Origin: a virus
DNA: 46,376 nucleotides
Reading direction: 5' to 3' (one strand)
IMG/VR virus record: IMGVR_UViG_3300020583_000377
Span: 1 to 46,376 of that record
This document shows, one piece after another, positions 23,169 to 29,424 of this stretch; positions within the stretch are counted from its first letter, which is position 1; each line of letters begins with the position of its first letter. The notes below the pieces were generated by a model that made no database searches, was not told the DNA's origin, and saw only the letters and a list, made by a program, of their open reading frames with translations. A program made the position numbers and the translations under genes.

Positions 23169-23419
23169 TGGGCGGCCTTGAGAGCCGTCACAGTCTGCAC
23201 CAGTTCCCACTTTGCTAGTGCCGCGGCATCCCGATTGGGGAATGTAGGCTGCTCGTCAAACTCCCGATCGTCGCAGACAATCCGCCACTTTTTGTCTGGG
23301 TAGTTCCGTGACACACATCCCACGGCGCCGGATGGATAGCGTATGTTGGTGACGTACCAACCGCCATGCCTCCAGCGGTCGTAATAGAATTTTCTCGGTG
23401 CGGTCTCTGTCTGTTTCAC
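23165..23419 (-). CDS. Hypothetical protein (84 aa)
   Basis: GTG start with GGAGGT six bases upstream. That site lies inside the HTH-coding end of the broken resolvase gene, and the GTG overlaps its stop (GTGA). KFYYDRWRHGGWYVTNIRYPSGAVGCVSRNYPDKKWRIVC is an aromatic beta-rich core, then a helical tail. No family recognised. Confidence 0.55.
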   Translation of the reverse strand: MKQTETAPRKFYYDRWRHGGWYVTNIRYPSGAVGCVSRNYPDKKWRIVCDDREFDEQPTFPNRDAAALAKWELVQTVTALKAAQ

Positions 23420-23508
23420 GCTGCTACCTCCGCTTTCTGTTGGTTTTTGAGCCACGAGTACACTGTCTGCCGGCTGACGCCCACGGTGCGCGCCATCTCC
23501 GCTACGCC
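23416..23508 (-). pseudogene. Detached HTH end of the serine resolvase (30 aa, other frame)
   Basis: In a different frame from the catalytic domain this stretch reads GVAEMARTVGVSRQTVYSWL, a textbook HTH_7 domain of resolvases, and ends in a GTGA overlap with the next gene. Joining it to the upstream gene near 23508-23512 gives a protein of about 180 residues, the normal family length. So this is the original C-terminus, separated by a single-base change or by programmed slippage. Confidence 0.7.
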
Positions 23509-23966
23509 TTTGCCTCTAGTTTGCCGTTGCCAGCACGGATCGCTGGCACTCTCCCGTGGTACTTCCCGGCCTTCTTTGCCAGCGCTACGCCTTCCCGTTG
23601 CCTCTCGAGGATCATGGAGCGCTCAAAACTGGCTACGGCGCCCATAATTGAAAGCATGAGGGTTGCCATTGGCGAATCTTCACCTGTAAAGCACAGTGAT
23701 TCCTTGACGAATTCGACTTTGACCTTGCGATTCGTCAAATCCGCGACGATCCGGAGCAGGTCCCCCAGGTTGCGGGCCAGGCGGTCCATGGAGTGAACGA
23801 CCAAAGTATCGCCTTCCCGAGCCCATTCAAGGGCTGCCTGCAACTGCGGCCGCGCTGTGTCCTTGCCGCTAGCATGATCTTCAAAGACTTTGTCGACGGG
23901 GATGCCGTCGAGCTGGCGTGCGGTGTTTTGGTCGACGGTTGAAACTCTGCGATACCCAATTCTCAT
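23502..23966 (-). CDS. Serine recombinase, resolvase/invertase family, HTH removed by frameshift
   Basis: 154 residues. YRRVSTVDQNTARQL has the catalytic Ser; HSMDRLARNLGDLL and SFERSMILERQREGVALAKKAGKYHGR are family signatures including the E-helix. The reading frame ends just before the DNA-binding domain, which continues in another frame (23416-23508). Intact, it would catalyse site-specific DNA strand exchange (resolution, inversion or small-element integration). As read, it probably lacks sequence-specific DNA binding. Confidence 0.82.
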   Translation of the reverse strand: MRIGYRRVSTVDQNTARQLDGIPVDKVFEDHASGKDTARPQLQAALEWAREGDTLVVHSMDRLARNLGDLLRIVADLTNRKVKVEFVKESLCFTGEDSPMATLMLSIMGAVASFERSMILERQREGVALAKKAGKYHGRVPAIRAGNGKLEAKA

Positions 23967-24054
23967 AGGTTGCCTCTGTTTGTACCGAGGTTTCGTACTC
24001 GGTCCCGATTACCAGTCGGACGTTTACTTGCTAACGGAGAGAAGCAAGCAAAGA

Positions 24055-24534
24055 TTAGCGATACCAGTAGGTCTCGCTGTCAATCTCTGTGCTCGTGTAA
24101 TCCATCTGAAGCGCGTCATAATCGACGGTGATTTTGAGGTAGCACGGCAGATCCTTGGGGAGTTCGCCGATATCCTCAAGTAAATCATCCATTGCGGTCT
24201 CAAAGTAGGAATCACGGATGAGCGTTACAGGATACCAGTCGCCGCGCCACTGCTCATCTCCGCCGTTGCCTTTGAGGTCTTCCAGTAATGCCGTCAATTG
24301 CGCGAACTCTTGTCCCTCGTCCTCGTCCCAGTCTTTAACGGATTGCTCCGTGCGGTCCATTTCATCGGCCAAACCCTGCAAATCGTCGGCTGACTTGCTG
24401 GATTCGTATGTTTCCTTGGCGTCGGCTGCAACATCTACCCAGTTCTGCCGCTCGGATTCAAGTTCTTCGTATCGCGCGATAACGTCTCGTACGTCGATAT
24501 AGTCTGCGGTTAGGTCCAGATCATGTGTTTTCAT
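24055..24534 (-). CDS. Acidic phage hypothetical protein (159 aa)
   Basis: The N-terminal half is an acidic coiled coil (VIARYEELESERQNWVDVAADAKETY). The C-terminal half ends in ITVDYDALQMDYTSTEIDSETYWYR, a signature (x-W/Y-x-A-x-x-D-Y-T-x-x-E/D-x-D-x-x-TY-W-x-R) I recognise from many unannotated phage proteins. The strong negative charge could suit DNA mimicry, but that is speculation. Preceded by the divergent promoter at 24589-24617. Confidence 0.55.
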   Translation of the reverse strand: MKTHDLDLTADYIDVRDVIARYEELESERQNWVDVAADAKETYESSKSADDLQGLADEMDRTEQSVKDWDEDEGQEFAQLTALLEDLKGNGGDEQWRGDWYPVTLIRDSYFETAMDDLLEDIGELPKDLPCYLKITVDYDALQMDYTSTEIDSETYWYR

Positions 24535-24588
24535 CGGTGTATCTCCATTTCTTTCTGGCTGGTTAAGCCGAGTTGATCGAATGTGTTA

Positions 24589-24617
24589 ATTTTCTCACAA
24601 TTCCATTTTATTGTCAA
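24589..24617 (-). promoter_or_regulatory. Promoter TTGACA-N17-GAAAAT (divergent partner)
   Basis: A perfect -35 and 17-base spacer, about 55 bases before the ATG at 24534. Its -35 lies 9 bases from the -35 of the plus-strand promoter at 24627-24655. Confidence 0.5.
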
Positions 24618-24626
24618 TATTCTATT

Positions 24627-24655
24627 TTGACAAAAATCCATTTTTCCACTATCTT
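24627..24655 (+). promoter_or_regulatory. Promoter TTGACA-N17-TATCTT, predicted leaderless start
   Basis: A perfect -35, 17-base spacer and good -10 that ends 6 bases before the ATG at 24662, so the transcript would begin at or next to the start codon. No Shine-Dalgarno sequence is present. Confidence 0.6.
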
Positions 24656-24661
24656 TCCCAC

Positions 24662-25060
24662 ATGCCTGCATCTGCTCATCCGACTCGCAAACCTGCAAGC
24701 GCTAAGGCCCAAGCGCGCATCGGCGTGCTGCGTGCTGCCCGGAAGAAGGATCCCGTCGAGCTGACCTGGGAGCAACAAAAGGTTGCTGACCAGTGGTACT
24801 GGAAGTTCTGCCAGCGCTGGGGCAATGACTTGCCGGTTTGGCGCGCGAACATTCTCAAGGGAGTAGCTCGGCGCTTGGCGAAGAATCCGCCGGCTGCTAA
24901 TTTTGCCAAACGAATGTTTGCACAGAAGCATGCGCGCGCCTTGGTTCGTAAGTGCCAGGCTGCAGGCGTCGAGCATCCGCGGATTGTTGCTATGCGCCGT
25001 GGGCTCGCTTGGAAGAGGGCAGGGCGGCCGGCATTGCCTAGCCGGCAGTTGGTTGCTTAA
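24662..25060 (+). CDS. Basic hypothetical protein (132 aa)
   Basis: Rich in Ala, Arg and Lys with a helical layout (AKAQARIGVLRAARKKDPVELTWEQQKVADQWYWKF; later KRMFAQKHARALVRKCQAAG). High positive charge suggests nucleic-acid contact. Expressed alone from the promoter at 24627-24655 on the strand opposite to its neighbours; its end overlaps the convergent gene by 23 bases. No family recognised. Confidence 0.55.
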   Translation: MPASAHPTRKPASAKAQARIGVLRAARKKDPVELTWEQQKVADQWYWKFCQRWGNDLPVWRANILKGVARRLAKNPPAANFAKRMFAQKHARALVRKCQAAGVEHPRIVAMRRGLAWKRAGRPALPSRQLVA

Positions 25061-25397
25061 TCGGTTTGTATCCCTTGAAAATTGGGTGAAAGTCGTCTGA
25101 GAACGGAGCTGCGTCCAAGTCTTCGCTCCAAGGTTGCTCAGCGATGTCTCCAGCCATATTGCAGTGACCAGAAAACACTAAAGCCTTGTCGTTTCCTGCT
25201 AGGATCCCACGTGTGAACGTTTCGGCGCCATAAAAGGTGCCTTGATAGAGGCGCTTAGCGTCTCTGCCGAATGTTCCATAATTCGCTGTACGGACGGCGA
25301 AGACGTTCGCGATCCCGCCTTGATAAATCAGGGCGAAGACTTCGTAACCCATTTGTTGCTCGGTCGACAGTGGTACGGGTATCAGTTCGGTTTGCAT
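25038..25397 (-). CDS. Phage hypothetical protein (119 aa)
   Basis: YEVFALIYQGGIANVFAV ... GRDAKRLYQGTFYGAETFTRG ... SGHCNMAGDI is a conserved-looking arrangement that I recall from unannotated phage genes. AAAAGGAG precedes the ATG. Mixed alpha/beta, no catalytic signature. Confidence 0.55.
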   Translation of the reverse strand: MQTELIPVPLSTEQQMGYEVFALIYQGGIANVFAVRTANYGTFGRDAKRLYQGTFYGAETFTRGILAGNDKALVFSGHCNMAGDIAEQPWSEDLDAAPFSDDFHPIFKGYKPIKQPTAG

Positions 25398-25432
25398 TTT
25401 GAATTCTCCTTTTCTGCTAGTAGCGAGTCCAT

Positions 25433-25466
25433 CGTGTCAGTTTTGACACGTGTCAAAATTGACACG
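25433..25466. promoter_or_regulatory. 34-bp near-perfect palindrome, two TGTCA-N4-TGACA sites
   Basis: Centred between bases 25449 and 25450; 16 of 17 base pairs match. It resolves into two 14-bp inverted repeats (TGTCA-N4-TGACA) separated by CG, an arrangement typical of a pair of operators for a dimeric regulator. It lies between the 25574-25888 and 25038-25397 genes. There is no U-tract, so termination is unlikely. Confidence 0.65.
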
Positions 25467-25499
25467 TTCCTGTGACGCGTTCCTCTGTGAACGTCTCAT
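25437..25499 (-). CDS. Candidate 20-aa leader ORF
   Basis: ATG with AAGGAG seven bases upstream, encoding MRRSQRNASQERVNFDTCQN and stopping inside the palindrome at 25433-25466. The good ribosome-binding site suggests translation; it may be a leader for the following gene. Confidence 0.4.
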   Translation of the reverse strand: MRRSQRNASQERVNFDTCQN

Positions 25500-25573
25500 T
25501 TTCATTCTCCTTAGTGCTTCGGTTGAAATCAGGCAACGGTGCGTTACGGGCCATGGCCCGGTTTTTACGGTTT

Positions 25574-25888
25574 TTACGCTTCGTAAGTATTCGCAGGGTC
25601 GTTGCGGGGGTCGTTGTCATCTTCAGTGTAAGCGGATTCGATACGCTTGTTGCAGTGGTCGCAGTACAGTTCTGAGTCTTCCCAGTTCACATCTTGACCA
25701 GAAACGTTCCATCCGTCGCGAGCATTCTCGACAGTCGATCGAACGATAGACGCGCGTTCTTTTGTCATGCAATCCGCGCACAATGCGGCGCCGTCTGTCG
25801 TGACGTAGTACAGCGGATATCCGCCAGGCCATGCGTAACGGTTAGCTTTTCCCTTGTGATACCAGCGCTTTACTTCAGAGAGTGTCAT
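25574..25888 (-). CDS. Phage zinc-ribbon-type hypothetical protein (104 aa)
   Basis: Starts MTLSEVKRWYHKGKANRYAW and continues PGGYPLYYVTTDGAALCADCMT, with a second pair at YCDHCNKR: two CxxC motifs of a probable zinc site. I recall the WPGGYPLYY block from unannotated phage proteins. Start chosen downstream of the promoter at 25911-25939; an extension to 25939 would begin inside it. Confidence 0.6.
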   Translation of the reverse strand: MTLSEVKRWYHKGKANRYAWPGGYPLYYVTTDGAALCADCMTKERASIVRSTVENARDGWNVSGQDVNWEDSELYCDHCNKRIESAYTEDDNDPRNDPANTYEA

Positions 25889-25910
25889 CGGTGTTCCCTC
25901 CACATCCATA

Positions 25911-25939
25911 ACCTTATCCCACTTCCATTCTCTTGTCAA
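25911..25939 (-). promoter_or_regulatory. Promoter TTGACA-N17-TAAGGT
   Basis: Perfect -35, 17-base spacer and TAAGGTTAT, the same -10 context as the promoter at 21247-21275. It serves the 25574-25888 gene and perhaps the genes below it. Confidence 0.65.
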
Positions 25940-26284
25940 TAGATTCTTTGAATTTATTTTGACTCACTCCGTCTAACTAGGTCACACCATATCCGAGCGT
26001 TCGCTAGCTCGAGCAAACACGTCCAACTAAAGCGGGATTCCTTCACCTTGACACGGATGGGGGAGTCCCTAAGAATCTAGTTGGACGATCGGACGCGCGC
26101 CAGCTCGCACGGCACGGTGTCGACCCCGATGACCCCCTATGGAGTCCCCATTCCGGAAAGCCGAGCCCCCTCTCGCCGGCCGGATACGGGCCTCGCGCCT
26201 CCGTCTAAGAAGGCATACAAAAAATATTCCAAAAGTATGGTTGCAAACTAACTAACCTATGCTACAGTGGCAGCGAGGTAGAAA
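25940..26284. other. Intergenic region between divergent gene sets
   Basis: No credible gene. Contains a 10-bp inverted repeat CGTCCAACTA (26020-26029) and TAGTTGGACG (26078-26087), plus a related CGTCTAACTA at 25970-25979. There are two GGAGTCCC segments and a GC-rich stretch to about 26215. An AT-rich run with TTGCAA and TACAGT follows, possibly promoting the gene at 26285. Regulatory or structured RNA content is possible. Confidence 0.35.
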
Positions 26285-26548
26285 ATGGGAGTTCCAGTAA
26301 CGATTGAAATTTGTCAAATTTGCGGGGCGGAATTCCAATTGGAGATGTGCAAGGATCGCCGAGCAGGCGGCTACACTGAAGGCGACGCTTCGATGCAGCT
26401 TTCCTATGAAGGGGATTATGTTGAGGATTGCGACTACGATAAGGTTTGCCCGTCTTGTTTGAGCACCATTTCGAACCGTGTCCGCGTGGTGATTCACGAG
26501 ATCAAGGAGCAGCACAAGAACACGCCGAAGAGGAAGTCAAAGCGATGA
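26285..26548 (+). CDS. Zinc-finger-like hypothetical protein (87 aa)
   Basis: IEICQICGAEFQLEMC near the N-terminus and YDKVCPSCLSTI later give two CxxC pairs, then a basic tail (KNTPKRKSKR). GAGGT precedes the ATG. Starts a coupled run of small plus-strand genes, several with Cys/His motifs. Confidence 0.55.
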   Translation: MGVPVTIEICQICGAEFQLEMCKDRRAGGYTEGDASMQLSYEGDYVEDCDYDKVCPSCLSTISNRVRVVIHEIKEQHKNTPKRKSKR

Positions 26549-26724
26549 TCCTCAAAATCTTCCACAAACTCGTCTGCTTCTTCAGAGGTCATACAAGAGA
26601 ATGGGATCCTATGGCTTTTTTCCGTTCCTGGAACAACCTTCACGAGATCGGTTCTCTTCACTGTAAGCGCTGCGGCGCGATGCTCGGTGAGTACAAAAAG
26701 AACTTGGCGGAGCCGGTGCAATGA
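26545..26724 (+). CDS. Small Cys/His protein (59 aa)
   Basis: ATGA overlaps with both neighbours. Layout: a short hydrophobic helix ending in VCFFRGH, then SLHCKRCGAMLGEY. The C-x3-GH ... C-x-x-C order is shared with the 27145-27258 protein, so they may be divergent copies. Possible zinc binding. Confidence 0.5.
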   Translation: MILKIFHKLVCFFRGHTREWDPMAFFRSWNNLHEIGSLHCKRCGAMLGEYKKNLAEPVQ

Positions 26725-27047
26725 GCGACGAACAATTTTTCAATCGTGTTGCCGAAGTGTTGTCCGATGAACTCAGCCAGCCGGAGCATTGGCAGTATCT
26801 GTCTTTCGCTGACAGTGAATTTAGAGGCGCGGTAGTGGTCAGGGCTCACGGGATCACTGACGCTTTACTCAAGGTTAACGCGTTGAAGCAGAATCCCGGT
26901 GGTGAAGTTTTATGTGTTGAGATTCCAGTGGAGCAGATTCCTGACCCGAAGTTCTGTGACCGGCTTTTGACTAAGGCGGATATCGAGGAGATGTGGGGCG
27001 AACCTTGCAAGACCATTCGTGAATGGGAAGAGGAAGAATCGACATGA
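26721..27047 (+). CDS. Hypothetical protein (108 aa)
   Basis: Acidic alpha/beta protein (DEQFFNRVAEVLSDELSQPEHWQYL ... RGAVVVRAHGITDALLKVNAL). ATGA overlaps at both ends. No family recognised. Confidence 0.55.
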   Translation: MSDEQFFNRVAEVLSDELSQPEHWQYLSFADSEFRGAVVVRAHGITDALLKVNALKQNPGGEVLCVEIPVEQIPDPKFCDRLLTKADIEEMWGEPCKTIREWEEEEST

Positions 27048-27148
27048 TCCAAGATCACGATTTCATCTGCCCCCTCTGCGGCCTCGTTCTCTCTTCCCTT
27101 TTCGGCTTTCACAAGCACGTCCGCGAGCAACACGAGGACCGAAAATGA
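27044..27148 (+). CDS. Single C2H2 zinc-finger microprotein (34 aa)
   Basis: The whole peptide is one finger: C-x2-C (CPLC), 12 residues, His, four residues, His (FHKHVREQH), exactly the classical C2H2 spacing. ATGA overlaps with both neighbours argue for translation. It could bind DNA, RNA or a protein. Too short for most gene finders. Confidence 0.6.
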   Translation: MIQDHDFICPLCGLVLSSLFGFHKHVREQHEDRK

Positions 27149-27258
27149 CCCGTCTTCTCCATTTCGTCTGCTGGCTTCGGACCGGTCACGACTGGGTCGG
27201 CAACTTCGACCACATGTTCTGTTTCTGGTGCGCCAGGCCGCGGAAAAGGAGTCTCTGA
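27145..27258 (+). CDS. Small Cys/His protein (37 aa)
   Basis: LLHFVCWLRTGHDW then MFCFWCARPRK: the same C-x4-GH ... C-x-x-C plan as the 26545-26724 protein. Overlaps both neighbours. Confidence 0.5.
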   Translation: MTRLLHFVCWLRTGHDWVGNFDHMFCFWCARPRKRSL

Positions 27259-27407
27259 TGTTCGTCCACGACCACTACGATATTCTTCTGGTTGTTCTGA
27301 CGGACATCTACTATCTCGCGCTGTGGATGGCGGATTCAATGTTTCGATTCGATCTGGAAGGATGGCTGGGCAGCCAGCGGAGGAAGTTTGCATGGCAAAG
27401 ATTGTAA
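27258..27407 (+). CDS. Small hydrophobic protein (49 aa)
   Basis: ATG shares its A with the upstream TGA. N-terminal hydrophobic stretch (YDILLVVLTDIYYLALWMA) suggests membrane association, then a basic tail (GSQRRKFAWQRL). Overlaps the next gene by 16 bases; its tail codons contain that gene's GGAGGAA site. Confidence 0.45.
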   Translation: MFVHDHYDILLVVLTDIYYLALWMADSMFRFDLEGWLGSQRRKFAWQRL

Positions 27408-27790
27408 TTCCTGATGGACTGATGGATGCCGTGGGGCAGGCGATAGACGAGGCTCGCGGTGGTCGTAACAGCATGACCGACCTTCCTGCTTGCTGCGTGA
27501 AGGAAATATCCGTCGAAGCCACTCTCCGCTGGCTGAGTGAGAACCCAACTACACCAACACTGAAACAGATGTGTGAAGTTGAAACGGCGGCGGCTCACGA
27601 GCCTATAAATTCGACCCGATGGTTGAGCGATATTTTGATGGAATGGCAGCGCCGCATGTTCTTCGCGCCGGAGCCGGAAGTGGAATCTGACGAGCAGGTA
27701 CGCGAGAAACTTGCCGATCTGTTGCGACCGGAAGTCGGAGTCTACACGAGTATGATCGAAGCCTACCGCCGTGGAAAGGCCTCCCGATGA
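27392..27790 (+). CDS. Hypothetical protein (132 aa)
   Basis: GGAGGAA precedes the ATG by about 6 bases; a longer frame lies inside the previous gene. Helical (IPDGLMDAVGQAIDEA; SDILMEWQRRMFF), with a double Cys (PACCVKE). The pattern resembles phage proteins of unknown function with a short acidic middle. Confidence 0.5.
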   Translation: MAKIVIPDGLMDAVGQAIDEARGGRNSMTDLPACCVKEISVEATLRWLSENPTTPTLKQMCEVETAAAHEPINSTRWLSDILMEWQRRMFFAPEPEVESDEQVREKLADLLRPEVGVYTSMIEAYRRGKASR

Positions 27791-28017
27791 CCCGTCGCCG
27801 CGGCAATCCCAACTGGGGCCGGACTCTCGATAGCTATCCTCCGATGCCCGTTTCCCTCTCCGGTTGGGACCTTCTGCTGTACAGTCTCAATCTGCGCGAG
27901 CCCGAGGCGCTCAAGAGCCCAAAGGTCAGGGAGTATGTGGTCAAGTACCATCGCAACCGGTTCGTTCCTACGAAGGTGCTTGAACATTTCGGTATGGACG
28001 GAAGTTTCTTCGATTGA
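27787..28017 (+). CDS. Small hypothetical protein (76 aa)
   Basis: Basic start (TRRRGNPNWGR) and helical end (SPKVREYVVKYHRNRFVPTKVLEHFG). ATGA overlap upstream. Its last 15 bases, AGTTTCTTCGATTGA, recur at 28131-28145. Confidence 0.5.
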   Translation: MTRRRGNPNWGRTLDSYPPMPVSLSGWDLLLYSLNLREPEALKSPKVREYVVKYHRNRFVPTKVLEHFGMDGSFFD

Positions 28018-28145
28018 ACAATGAAAGGCAGGTGATGCCCAATGCACACAACAAACGATCGCAATAAACTGATTCCGCGCTCGTAGGCACCGTATCGAGC
28101 AGGCGGGATCGAATACGGTGTGCATCGAGCAGTTTCTTCGATTGA
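28003..28145. repeat. 15-bp direct repeat AGTTTCTTCGATTGA flanking a gene-free gap
   Basis: Copies at 28003-28017 (including the stop of the preceding gene) and 28131-28145. Between them an 8-bp inverted repeat CACCGTAT/ATACGGTG occurs, and only very short frames. It could mark a past insertion, deletion or duplication. Confidence 0.6.
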
Positions 28146-28204
28146 TCAAAAACGCTCACCCATCTTTCACAAATTTAATGTACGATTCTCAGTGGAGTCC
28201 AAAC

Positions 28205-28732
28205 ATGGCTCATGATCGTTACCTTCTCGAACTGCTCGACACCTGCCTTAAAACCATGGAGCGCCAGATCCGGCGCATCGAGCAGGCCGACCGCGAGGAT
28301 CTCGACACCCTCCGCCTGATTCAGCGCGAACTGCATGTCCTTGCACAAGAGCTTCAGCCTCCCCCGCCGCCCTCAACCCTCGCAACCAGCATTTCATTCC
28401 AGGAGACGTCTATGAACCCGACTCAAGCCGGTCAGACCCAGGTCTTCACCGGAACTCTCTCGCCCGCCGGCTCCGTCCTCGCGCCGGATGCCAAAGCCAC
28501 CATCACCTCGAACGATCCAGCCGTCTCGCCGACCCTGGATTCGACTCAACTGATCGTCAGCGTCACTTATCCCAGCGGATGGGTCGAGAGCACGACCACC
28601 CCTCTGGCTTTCTCGTACGTGTCCGCTAGCATCAGCACCGGCCAGACGTTGTCAGCCGCCATTACTCCGAGTGCGCCGCCTCCGCCTCCTCCGGTTCTGG
28701 CAACAAGCATCGGATTCCAACAGACTCAATGA
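28205..28732 (+). CDS. Coiled-coil plus Ig-like domain protein (175 aa)
   Basis: Start chosen at the ATG following GTGGAG. Residues 5-55 are a coiled coil (LLDTCLKTMERQIRRIEQADREDLDTL), then Pro-rich linker, then about 85 residues of Ig-like beta-sandwich (TQAGQTQVFTGTL ... IVSVTYPSGWVESTTTPLAFSYV), then another Pro run. ATSISFQET and ATSIGFQQT repeat at both ends of the Ig part. This arrangement suits a virion decoration or surface-binding protein. A strong terminator follows. Confidence 0.6.
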   Translation: MAHDRYLLELLDTCLKTMERQIRRIEQADREDLDTLRLIQRELHVLAQELQPPPPPSTLATSISFQETSMNPTQAGQTQVFTGTLSPAGSVLAPDAKATITSNDPAVSPTLDSTQLIVSVTYPSGWVESTTTPLAFSYVSASISTGQTLSAAITPSAPPPPPPVLATSIGFQQTQ

Positions 28733-28753
28733 CGTAGTTCTCCCTGCAGCAAG

Positions 28754-28786
28754 AAAAGGTCCCGGCTCAAAACCGGGGCCTTTTTA
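28754..28786 (+). terminator. Rho-independent terminator
   Basis: AAAAGGTCCCGG pairs with CCGGGGCCTTTTT (one G-T pair), 7-base loop, T-run, just after the Ig-like gene. The same T-rich end runs into the next promoter. Confidence 0.85.
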
Positions 28787-28815
28787 TTGACAACACATTC
28801 CAATCGTGACATGAT
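28787..28815 (+). promoter_or_regulatory. Promoter TTGACA-N17-CATGAT, predicted leaderless start
   Basis: A perfect -35 directly after the terminator and a 17-base spacer. The -10 ends 6 bases before the ATG at 28822, the same geometry as at 24627-24655. No Shine-Dalgarno sequence precedes the ATG. Confidence 0.55.
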
Positions 28816-28821
28816 TAATCC

Positions 28822-29424
28822 ATGACCCGCGATCCCATCCCCCCGCTTCCGTCTCAAATCCTCTCCGTACACTCTTTACTCGCCGCGCGGGACCTGCTCT
28901 CCCCGGCTGATTTCCGCCTGCGCCTGCGCAGGACTCTGCTCTCGGATCCCAGCCTGACTCTCAACCAGGTGGCTCAGGCCCTCGGCGTCACCCGGCAGTG
29001 CGTCGGTGCCATCGTCGGGAAACTCAATCGTCCCACCGGCAAGCCAGCGATCAAGCGGGAGCAGGCTCGATCCAAACTGGCCGAGCTGCGCATCAGGGTG
29101 GCCGCCGGCGAGTCCGCGGAGCATGCGGCGAAGGAACTGGGTATCAGCCTGGGCCAGGCGATGACTCTTGGCTTTAGAGCGCGTGACATCAAGCCAGCCC
29201 ATGGCGGCGGGCGGAAGGATTGTTTTTGTTGGCGTTGCAGACGTGCAGCCGGAATCGCCACGCCAAGAGGCCCACGGATGCGGTCGGAGCAGGTCAGTAC
29301 GGCTCTGGACCTTCTGGCTTACGTGGACCCGGATTCAGGAGAAGGTTTGAGCCAGAGACGAATCGGCGAGATGGTCGGTGCAGGGCAGGCCGCGATTTCG
29401 AGGATTGCAAGGAGCGCCCAATGA
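28822..29424 (+). CDS. DNA-binding protein with three helix-turn-helix segments (200 aa)
   Basis: HTH-like stretches at about residues 47-70 (LTLNQVAQALGVTRQCVGAIVGKL), 95-115 (ESAEHAAKELGISLGQAMTL) and 180-200 (LSQRRIGEMVGAGQAAISRIA). Between the last two is CFCWRCRR, a possible zinc site. It has its own promoter after a terminator, so it is likely an autonomously expressed regulator, perhaps a repressor or late activator. Overlaps the next gene by ATGA. Confidence 0.65.
   Translation: MTRDPIPPLPSQILSVHSLLAARDLLSPADFRLRLRRTLLSDPSLTLNQVAQALGVTRQCVGAIVGKLNRPTGKPAIKREQARSKLAELRIRVAAGESAEHAAKELGISLGQAMTLGFRARDIKPAHGGGRKDCFCWRCRRAAGIATPRGPRMRSEQVSTALDLLAYVDPDSGEGLSQRRIGEMVGAGQAAISRIARSAQ

Noticed and set aside
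25546-25561. GGGCCATGGCCC palindrome after the 25574-25888 gene
   Set aside because: On the minus strand no U-tract follows it. On the plus strand a T-rich run follows, but no plus-strand gene ends nearby.
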